Notes under the pieces: generated by a model
Seen by the model: only the letters and a program-made list of their open reading frames with translations
The model's database searches: none
Told to the model about the DNA's origin: nothing
Program-made: the position numbers and the translations under genes
Shown here: in pieces, positions 8,502 to 16,074 of the stretch
Layout of the letters: every line of letters starts with the position of its first letter
Numbering within the stretch: the stretch's first letter is position 1
NCBI GenBank assembly: GCA_001931905.2
Contig: MSJI02000046.1
Span: 1 to 18,610 of the forward strand
Origin: Cladosporium sp. IMV 00045
Lineage: Eukaryota; Ascomycota; Dothideomycetes; Cladosporiales; Cladosporiaceae
Length of the DNA stretch: 18,610 nucleotides
Reading direction: 5' to 3'

Positions 8502-9564
8502 ATGCACTACACGACCACTCTTGCCTCCATCCTCACCCTGAGCACGCTGAGCGTCGCTCTCCCCACCGAGAAGCGCCAGTTCGGCGGCGGCCTGGGCGGC
8601 GGAAGCAGCACTCGCAACGACATCAAGGACGGCAAATGCGCTCCTGTCACGTTCATCTTCGCCCGCGGCTCGACTGAGCCTGGGGTGAGTTCTGCCCAAA
8701 GCAAACCAGAATCAAACCCCTTCGAAACTAACATTGTGAACAACAGAACATGGGCAGCAGCGTCGGCCCCGCCATCGCCAGTGCCCTGGAATCCTCCCTC
8801 GGCGCCGACGGCGTCGCGGTCCAGGGCGTCGACTACGAAGCCACCATCGCTTCCAACGCCCTGCAAGGCCGCGAGGGCGGTCCCGTCATGGCCGACCTCG
8901 TCTCGCAGGCCCTGTCCAACTGCCCGGACACCAAGATCGCTCTCGGCGGCTACTCGCAGGGCGGTTTCGTCGTCAGCAACGCCATCAGCAGCTCCGGCGT
9001 CAGCCCGGACGACGTCGCTGCTGCAGTTGTCTACGGTGACCCCTCTCGCCAGGCCGCGGGCGGTCTGGACGCCAGTAAGGTCAAGGACTACTGCACTTCT
9101 GGAGATGGCGTCTGCGCGGGTACCTTTGCCATCAGTGCTGCGCACTTGGCTTACACCAGGTGAGTTTCAGTGGTGTTTCTGGAGACATCTTCAGTTCGGA
9201 CGCGCTGACTTTTTCGTTCTTCTTTTGCAGCAACGGCGACACCGACGATGGCGCCGCCTTCATCGTCTCCCAGACCAGCGGCGGATCTGGTTCCTCCTCC
9301 GGTGGCTCCCAGGCAAGTGGCACCTCCTCTGGTGGCGGATCGTCTTCAACCTCTGCTGCCTCTAGCAGCGGCTCCAGCAGCAGCACTGGCAGCGGCATCG
9401 GCAGCCTCTTCGGCGGTGGAAGCAGCCTTGGAAGCGGTAGCAGCCTTGGTAGTGGAAGCAGCCTGGGAAGCGGCAGCAGTGGCAGCAGTTGGTTGGACCG
9501 CTTCAGCTCTCGCAGCACCAGCAGTGGCAGCAGCGGTAGCAGCCTTGGAGGCGGCTGGTTTTAA
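8502..9564 (+). CDS. Cutinase 2 with Ser/Gly-rich C-terminal tail
   Basis: 309-aa secreted cutinase. Exons are 8502-8684, 8747-9159 and 9231-9564; introns are 62 nt (ACTAAC branch) and 71 nt (strong pyrimidine tract, TTTGCAG). Signal peptide is about residues 1-20, followed by PTEKR, a Kex2-type pro-site, and a Gly-rich linker. Catalytic Ser131 in GGYSQGG, Asp181 in GDGVC, His194 in AAHLAY; Cys46-Cys120 and Cys177-Cys184 fit the standard disulfides. Residues from about 214 to 309 are a tail of almost only Ser, Gly, Thr and Ala, including GSSLGS units, ending SSLGGGWF. Such tails are likely O-glycosylated spacers; no cellulose-binding domain or GPI signal is visible. Codon use is strongly GC-biased (AAC, CTC, GTC), more than in cutinase 1, hinting at higher expression. 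Should hydrolyse cutin or similar polyesters outside the cell. Confidence 0.96.
9418..9471 (+). repeat. Three 18-nt tandem units encoding GSSLGS
   Basis: Units 9418-9435, 9436-9453 and 9454-9471 each encode Gly-Ser-Ser-Leu-Gly-Ser with synonymous changes (GGA/GGT, AGC/AGT, CTT/CTG). They lie in the tail-coding exon of cutinase 2; the mixture of synonymous codons suggests the peptide repeat is older than a very recent slippage. Confidence 0.85.
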
Positions 9565-10260
9565 GAAAGTCGCAATCGCTGACTTTTTTATGTTGTCGAG
9601 CAGTGAGGTCTTCAAGACTTTCGTCAAAACAGTGACGGGAGGGGCGGGATCGCTTCGAGTGGAGGCTGAGATGGTGAGGGAGAATGAGATTGTTGCTGCT
9701 ATAGACTAGTCTGTCTTGCATGCTTTGTCATGAGAATGCTGTTCTTCTGTCCTGTTCTTGATCACAGATTGTCGGTATAGTCACCTTGTAAGATTTCGCG
9801 GTCAGTGTAAGTGAATTTGTCTTTTGAGCCGTTGACGTGTCTCCTGACGAGTGTCTCAGTATTGCAGCGCGGACATCTCGGACGCTGTCGGGTCGCAGTA
9901 TAATGCGAATACAGATCGTATAGTGCTTTGGATCTCCATCGGTCGGTTTTCTGTAGTCTTCATTACCTAGATGTCGACAGCCTGCTCGTGGAGATTCCTC
10001 GCAGTCTTTTATCAGTACCTAACAATTCGATTTCCGGTTTTTTTTTTATTTTTTTTTAAAAAAAAAACATTGTTCTTACAAATAGTTCCAAGAATTCTGC
10101 CCTCTAGATTGGCGCGTTAGAGTTCGAGAGGAATGTTGGAAATAGGCTCTCGCCTTAGTGGCAGGGTATCTTGCTCGATCTATCGCATTTGTTGTAGAAA
10201 ATCTTTCATCATCTCTCGTAATTTATCCATATATCGCTTCTTTCTTCTCTTTCAACTCTT
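9565..10260. other. Convergent 3' intergenic region between cutinase 2 and MTAP
   Basis: No gene seen in about 700 bases. Both flanking genes end here, so it carries their 3' UTRs and polyadenylation signals. It becomes AT-rich toward the right and holds the poly-T/poly-A tract at 10038-10067. Confidence 0.55.
10038..10067. repeat. Poly-T/poly-A inverted homopolymer tract
   Basis: T10, A, T9, then A10: nearly a perfect 30-base palindrome of homopolymers. It lies between two convergent genes and is likely nucleosome-depleting and involved in, or a by-product of, 3'-end formation on both strands. Homopolymer lengths may be affected by sequencing error. Confidence 0.8.
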
Positions 10261-11271
10261 TTACTCGAAGTAACCAGGGAACAGCCAGCTGATCTTCTGC
10301 TTGGCCTCCTGGCTCCTCCCAGGAGCCGCAGTGATGCTACCGGCGAACTTCATCTGGCCCTCGAGGTGCTTGGCCGCGACAAGATCCTTGTGCTCGTCCT
10401 TGCTCAGCTCGTCCAAGACGGCACCGACGAAGCGCCTCGCGTTCTCCGCGTTGGCTTTCATGTTGCCCATGACCATCTCGACGGTGACGTCGCCCTCGGA
10501 CACGTGCCAGCAGTCGTAGTCGGTGCTCATGCAGATCATCTGGTAGGCGATCTCGGCCTCCTTGGCCAGCTTCGCCTCCGGCAAGGCGCTCATGTTGATG
10601 ACGCTGCCGCCCCACGCGCGGTACATGTTGGACTCGGCGCGGGTGCTGAACTGCGGGCCCTCCATGCACACGACGGTGCCCTTGTCGTGCAGACGGACGC
10701 CGTCGCCCTCCAAGCTGTGGCCGCACTGGCGCACGACTTTGGCGACGCCCTCGTCGAAGGGGTCGGCGAAGCCGACGTGGCCGACCATGCCGCCCTCGAA
10801 GAAAGTGAAGGGCCGGATGCCCTTGGTGCGGTCGATGATCTGGTCCGGGATGACGAAGTCGCGCGGCTTGATGGCTTCTTGCAGACTGCCTACGGCGCTG
10901 AAGGCGATGATGGTGCGCACGCCGAGGCTGCGGAGGGCGGCGATGTTGGCGCGCGCGGGGACCTCGTGCGGTGCGATCTCGTGGTGCAGGCCATGGCGGG
11001 AGATGAACGCGACGGGGATGGGCTTGCCTTGGCTGGAGGGCGCGTTGTGGTGGAGGACGGTGATCGGGGAGGAGGGCGCGCCCCAGGGGGTGGTGGGCTT
11101 GAGGGAGGCGACTTGGGTGAAGCCGGGGAGGGATTGAAGGCCGGTGCCGCCAATGACGGCGATGGGGATGGGCTCTGTGGTGGATTGTTAGAGGATGGAC
11201 TTGTTGTGTTGGAAAGACCAGAATTGGCAAAAGAAAGCCATACCAGGGTAAGAGTCAGCGATGTTTGCCAT
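10261..11271 (-). CDS. MTAP: S-methyl-5'-thioadenosine phosphorylase
   Basis: Converts methylthioadenosine plus phosphate to adenine and 5-methylthioribose-1-phosphate, a step of methionine salvage in the cytosol and nucleus. 313 aa in two exons on the minus strand: 11271-11244 (only nine full codons, MANIADSYP) and 11174-10261. The intron is 11243-11175 (69 nt, GTATGG donor, CTAAC branch, CACAG acceptor). Family landmarks in order: GGTGL phosphate loop at 18-22, TPWG at 38-41, RHG at 69-71, VPARANIAALRSLG at 81-94, AFSAVGSL near 100-107, MEGPQFSTRAES at 180-191, the substrate Met204 in INMSALPEA, and Asp228/Asp230 in STDYDCWH, matching the base-binding acids of the human enzyme. Length lies between the human (283) and yeast Meu1 (337) proteins. 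Divergent from the Zn2Cys6 regulator, sharing a 617-base promoter region. Confidence 0.97.
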
Positions 11272-11888
11272 TTTGCGGAAGCCGATGTGTATGTGGCGTC
11301 TCAAGGTGGAGGTGGTGTTCAGAGTAAACAGTCGAGACGACACCTGAAGCATTGAATATAGGTACTAAGGCAATATTATTCTGTGGAGTCAGTCAACTTT
11401 TCTTGCCCAAGCCCCGCAACACGTGCTTGAGATGGCGGGGCAGATGCTGAGATTTGGTCATGTCAAAATGAAGAAGAAATATGTCGACCACCGGATGAGT
11501 TGATATGTTTGCACATCGCATTGAATTCTGCTCAAAATACCTGCTGCCATTACATTGTACTCCCGCGACCTTCTCAAAGATGATCCGAGTTGTTACTCAT
11601 GCCCCCAGGCTGATCATACGAGTTGCTGCCTTATCAATCCATTGATTGTACGATTTGTGAAACGGAAGCGGAATCAAAAACAACCGTCCGCTCCCTTCCG
11701 CATCTCGCGCATTCCATGCTGATGAAATCCTTCTGCCTGTTCGAAATAGATTTCGTATTTGTAAAGGGGAGCAGTCTGGCATTGACATCGCGTGGCAAGA
11801 TCTCGCTTTTGTGCATTTCCCTCCTCGTGTTATACATCAGCAGCGAAGGACGCCCACCATCACCGACACAGCCCATCACAAACGGAGC
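11272..11888. other. Divergent promoter region (MTAP minus, Zn2Cys6 regulator plus)
   Basis: 617 bases without a gene between two divergent start codons, so it serves both promoters. One CACGTG (11420-11425) lies about 150 bases upstream of the MTAP start; it is the Cbf1-type core linked to methionine genes in yeast, but the hexamer occurs about as often as chance predicts in this window. No clear TATA box. Confidence 0.5.
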
Positions 11889-14382
11889 ATGGAGAGCAGC
11901 CAGCAGCCGACTGCCGCTTCGGCCAGCGCTGACGCCAGGCCCGTTCACAATACCACCACCAGCACCACCAACGGCATCCACAAAAGCAATCATCCCTCCT
12001 CGGCTCGTTCGTGCATTACCTGCGCTAAGGCCAAAGCAAAATGCGTCCGCCAGCCTGGACGTCAGATATGCGACCGGTACTTCATGCACTGAGAAAACAT
12101 CCGAAGCTCCTGTCTGCCTTGCTAACACATTCCCATAGATGTGCGAGGTTGCATAAAGATTGCCAACTCAAGGAGCCTGTCCAGCGTAGACGCAAGCCAG
12201 CGAAACTCTCGTATGTATCAATCTATCTTCTCTTCCTGCGTCGGTCTTGTTACTGTAACCGGGTACCCTGCTCCGATCTCAGCCCTATACCTTCGTTGGG
12301 ATCTCTATCTCCTCTTTCGTGGAGTCACTGTTGTATTCTGTTATCGTCAATGGACATCCACCATCTGTTCTTCACCGTCATTTCTCCTCACTTACTCTGC
12401 TACGCATTAATTCCCCCCTTCTCGTCCTTGAAGTCTGATCCTGACAACCCATAGACGCACAGCACAGCTCGAGAATCTCGAGAACAAGCTTCAAAACCTC
12501 GTCCACGCACTCTCCGCTCAGCAGTCACAGCAATCGCAATCACAATCACAAGAACAGCAGCAACAGCAACAGAATGATGACCATGGACACCCTTCGCCAT
12601 CCACATCATCTGGTGCGAGTGAACGAGAGTTGGCCTTGGCTGACTCTGTCATCTCATCGGCCTGCAACCAGACGTATCCCACTGATAAGCAGATAGCTTC
12701 GTGTGGTCCTCCAACCTCGATCACAGCTATAACACCATCTTCAAGCTATCAGTCAACTCGTCCAATGACATATGACTCAACAATGTCCATGGATGAAGCC
12801 ACCGTACTGCTTGACAGATACAAGCGATTCCTTGCATCAAGCATGCCCTTTGTCGTCCTCGAAGAAGGCATTGATGCGTGGTCGCTTACTCACAAGAAGC
12901 CATTTCTGATGCAAGTCATTGCTGCGGTCGCATACTTCCACGACTTGCCGAAGCAGCAGGTCATGGTCAAAGATCTAATGCGCCAGATCAGCGAGAAGCT
13001 GATCATTCGAAATGAGAAGTCTTTGGAGGTTCTTCAAGGCATGCTAATCTTGATTGCATGGTGAGTGAAAGTCTTGTCGCCTCTTCACGGACTCAAATGC
13101 TTACTCAAGTTCTCTCAGGTACCACCCACATATCATCTGGGCCCAGCAGTCTGTCTTATTGCTGCATCTCGCCATGTCCTTGACTGCCGATCTTAATATC
13201 GACCGGGCACCCGATAGCTGCGAGAAGTTCAGGTTGGCACATAGCTCCAGTGGTGCCTTGCCACCGTTGCCGCCCTTCACAAACGATGAACGTCGGGCAT
13301 TTCTTGGAACATTCTATCTGACATCCATGATGTCTACGTCATTCAAAAAGCTTAGTGCTCTCAAGTGGTCACCTTGGATGACCGACTGCGCCAGAACACT
13401 TGAGCGCGAGGCCGAGTACGAAAGCGATGCATTCCTCATCTCCATCGTTCGAATGCAGCACCTCACAGAAGATGTCATGGCCATTGAATCATTCGACGCT
13501 CCTGTACAATTCCTTGCAAACACCTATCAAGCCGACCTTGACAAGATCCCAAAACCCTCGGTTTCTGGCAGACCCAAGATCTTATTGCAGCAACAAGAAG
13601 CAAGTGCCCAGGTCGCAATCTGGACGCACTCCATCACAGGTCTTGCAGAAAAGAAATCCGCATCAACACAAAATGGCCAACTCCGACAACGCCTTGACGG
13701 TCTCTGGCGCTGCGTCCAATCCCTCCGCGCCTTCTTCGAACACTATCTCGCCATCACACCGCAAGACATGCTCATTCTTCCCTTCCAAGTCTTCGGCCAA
13801 TCCGTCCAGTCATCCGTCACAATCCTGCGTCTAGCAACTTTGGAAGTAGACGGCTGGGATTTGAACGCTCTACGCGGGGAACTCAATTACTCCGCCATCA
13901 TGGGCGAAATCACACGGCGATTCGAGATTGTGGAGACCATTCACGTGGATGGACTGCCAATATTGAACGATTCTTTCACTAAATGGGCCGCCAAGACGCG
14001 CTGGATGAAAACTCTCTACGACACCAGGTATCCCGCACCCGACGAAAATTCGCCCAGCGCTGTCGACATGAACATCTCAGATGGAGAACGACGCTGGCCC
14101 GATGGCACCGGCGCACTTGCTTGCGCTGGAGATCAACAAGTCCAACAACAACACATCAACACAGGGCCTGTCACTAATGTCGGAGGTGGTGGCAATTTCG
14201 CGCCGCCTCTGCAACAGCAGCCAACGCCTTCGGACGAGTGGATGACCAATCCCCAGAATGTCTTTACGTACTTCGACGATGCTTTTTGGAATTCAGTGCG
14301 CTTCGATAGTAATTTCGATTTCGGCCCGGGAGTGGCTTCTTCCGGCGCGCAGGATATGCAGATGGGCAATTATGCTGCCTAG
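11889..14382 (+). CDS. Zn2Cys6 fungal transcription factor
   Basis: 709-aa nuclear regulator. Exons are 11889-12076, 12139-12210, 12455-13060 and 13119-14382; introns are 62, 244 and 58 nt. The binuclear zinc cluster is assembled across intron 1: C42-x2-C45-x6-C52-x8-C61-x2-C64-x6-C71, with a Lys-rich recognition loop (AKAKAK) and a basic RRRK linker. Next comes a short coiled-coil dimerisation segment (about residues 90-106, Leu-rich heptads), a Gln/Ser stretch (109-126), and from about 200 the long alpha-helical middle region of these regulators (MPFVV near 217-221, LQGMLILIAWYH near 280). The acidic/aromatic C-terminus (FTYFDDAFW) may be the activation end. The start was chosen at the ATG nearest the zinc cluster; an in-frame ATG at 11811 would add 26 residues. 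Divergent from MTAP and convergent with the PhyH gene; its targets cannot be read from the sequence. Confidence 0.9.
12211..12454 (+). other. Long intron 2 of the Zn2Cys6 gene
   Basis: 244 nt between GTATGT (12211) and CCATAG (12454), with a CCTGAC branch-like site near 12439-12445. It is four times the typical length here and markedly pyrimidine-rich on the sense strand. Frame continuity on both sides (RRRKPAKLS, then RTAQLENLE) supports its removal. Confidence 0.75.
12519..12572 (+). repeat. CAG/CAA polyglutamine-type stretch in the regulator
   Basis: 18 codons, 13 of them Gln, interrupted by Ser and one Glu, encoding residues 109-126 directly after the coiled-coil linker. Mixed CAG and CAA codons and Ser interruptions make it less slippage-prone than a pure CAG run. 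Confidence 0.85.
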
Positions 14383-14539
14383 TCGGGTGCGGTGGAAAGA
14401 GGTAAAAATGGGATTCTTGCGGTTTGGACGAGGACATCGAAGGAAACAGGCCAAAGGAAATAACAGCACGCAGGCCATGTAGCAATAAATAGGTAGCAAA
14501 TCCCCCAAATCTAATCTCATCCAAACCCCCCACCCCGCC

Positions 14540-15406
14540 TCAATCCCCCTGCGAAAACCCCACCTCCCCCGCCCTCTCCCCCAACTCCACCAACCTTCTC
14601 CTCATCCCCTCCGCCCTCTCCCTCTCCTCCCCCTCCGGCAGCACCCCCAAATCGACCCTCCCAATCCACTCCCGCCCATGCTGCAGCACGTTCCTCGCCC
14701 GCACCCCTCCACCTTTCACATGGCCCATGCTTCCGTGCAGCGTCGCCCTCTCAACATCCTTGCTGTAAACCCCGCGGTGCAGAATGTTGTTGTCGTAAAA
14801 CACCATCTCGCCCGCTTTGAGCGCCACGCGCATCTCCCCCGGCAGTTCGTCGTACGGGCCCGCAATCCGCTCGATCTCTGTGCGTGCCCGCTTGTGGCTC
14901 CCAGGCACGACTACGAGGCTCTCATCGTCGTACAGCGCCAGATTCCACTGCGCGTGGAACGCGGGCTGGGCCAGGCGCGCGAGCTCTTGCTCCGCAGTGG
15001 CTTCCGGCGGGATGTCGTCGCGATGCCAGCGCAGCTGAAAATCGGCGTCGGGTCTCACGAGCAAATTAAACAGCTCCATGACCAAATCGTGGTCTTCACA
15101 ATCGAGCAGCTCGCGCACGACGGCGATGGAGCTGGGGTTGAAGTAGGCTTGCGTGAAAGTTTCGTGGCCTGGTAGGGAGGGGTTGAGGAGTTGTTGCACG
15201 CCCCAGATGCCGGCGCTGGGGTCGGAGGGCCAGGGGGGGAATTGGCGCGGGAGGGTGCGGATGTGGGGCCAGGAGCCGGTGCGGGAGAGGTGCGTTGCGT
15301 GGGAGGCGAGGGTGCGGAGGTGCGCCAGGGTGGTGGGCGGGAGGTGGGAGGGGACGATTACGTAGCCGTTTTGGGAGAGGGAGAGTTTGAGGTCGTTGGA
15401 GGCCAT
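14540..15406 (-). CDS. Phytanoyl-CoA dioxygenase (PhyH) family Fe(II)/2-oxoglutarate-dependent oxygenase
   Basis: Intronless 288-aa minus-strand gene, start ATG at 15406. The family uses Fe(II), O2 and 2-oxoglutarate to hydroxylate or otherwise oxidise small molecules. Iron ligands are visible as His128-x-Asp130 in RWHRDD and His210 in NNILHRG; Arg220 in ERATLHGS is well placed to bind 2-oxoglutarate. Other family-like features are WNLALYDDESLVVVPGSHK (about 154-172) and LKAGEMVFYDNN (196-207). There is no signal peptide and no clear peroxisomal SKL end (it ends FSQGD), so a cytosolic role is more likely than phytanoyl-CoA degradation. Fungal members act in secondary metabolism or lipid or amine catabolism; the substrate here is unknown. 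It is tail-to-tail with the Zn2Cys6 regulator, only 157 bases between stop codons, which suggests but does not prove a functional pair. Confidence 0.92.
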   Translation of the reverse strand: MASNDLKLSLSQNGYVIVPSHLPPTTLAHLRTLASHATHLSRTGSWPHIRTLPRQFPPWPSDPSAGIWGVQQLLNPSLPGHETFTQAYFNPSSIAVVRELLDCEDHDLVMELFNLLVRPDADFQLRWHRDDIPPEATAEQELARLAQPAFHAQWNLALYDDESLVVVPGSHKRARTEIERIAGPYDELPGEMRVALKAGEMVFYDNNILHRGVYSKDVERATLHGSMGHVKGGGVRARNVLQHGREWIGRVDLGVLPEGEERERAEGMRRRLVELGERAGEVGFSQGD

Positions 15407-16074
15407 ATTTTTATTTTTCTTCTTGATGTTGTCTTTCAGGAGGGTGTTTTGGTGGTGGTGGTGGTGGTGGTGGGTTTGAGTTGATTGAATGACTACTTCT
15501 TGGTATTGAGTGGCGGTGATTGATATGTTGGCTTGAGGGACAGGGACAAGGTGATCATTGTTTGTGGATGTTGAAGCTGCCTCTCCAATTATTATATGTG
15601 CATCGTGGAAATGAGCATGTTACACATGAGGAGTTCAACAACCGATGATACGTGACATAGAGATGGAAGTGAGGTTACATGCTGGGGTTGTAAACGACAG
15701 GGCAAGCCGAGAAAGTGCCCCACTTCTTCAGCTTTCAAGATGGAGCTCGTACGGAGTATATCCATCTGCATCATTGATAGGCGACTAAACACTTCACTTA
15801 TTACTGATCATGGTCGCGAGGTTGCAGGGTTGCCAATTCTTCATAGTCGATGCTACAAGGAAACATACGTGCACGTGTTGAGATTTTTTGGGAACACATG
15901 ACAGGTCTCGGATTTTATAATGTTTTTTAAATTGGAAAAATATTTTGCGTGTCTGATCATAATTATGCCATATTCCCAAACGCCCCGGAAAATCGATTCA
16001 TCATCACATGTGGTATATGTCTCTTTTCTTCTCTTTGCAAGTATTCACATCAACCGTTTCGCCGACAAGATCGT
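15407..16074. other. Intergenic region between PhyH promoter and PEPCK 3' end
   Basis: No gene in 668 bases. It holds a GGT trinucleotide run, the PhyH promoter, an AT-rich patch at about 15885-15970 and the PEPCK 3' UTR. Small open frames here have no coding features. Confidence 0.5.
15451..15473. repeat. (GGT)7 microsatellite
   Basis: Seven GGT copies (ACC on the PhyH-sense strand) 45-67 bases upstream of the PhyH start codon, so likely inside its 5' UTR or core promoter. Copy number probably varies among strains. Confidence 0.9.

Noticed and set aside
11041..11355. Long plus-strand open frame (10366-11355) over the MTAP gene
   Set aside because: It is opposite a conserved MTAP coding sequence; GC-rich third positions suppress stops on the other strand.
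11420..11425. CACGTG near the MTAP start as a Cbf1/methionine-control site
   Set aside because: I count about six CACGTG hexamers in the window, including inside coding sequence, against 4-5 expected by chance, so one copy is not evidence.
15885..15970. AT-rich patch as a possible RIP-damaged transposon remnant
   Set aside because: It is under 100 bases, with no terminal repeats and no recognisable transposase fragment nearby; ordinary intergenic AT enrichment explains it.
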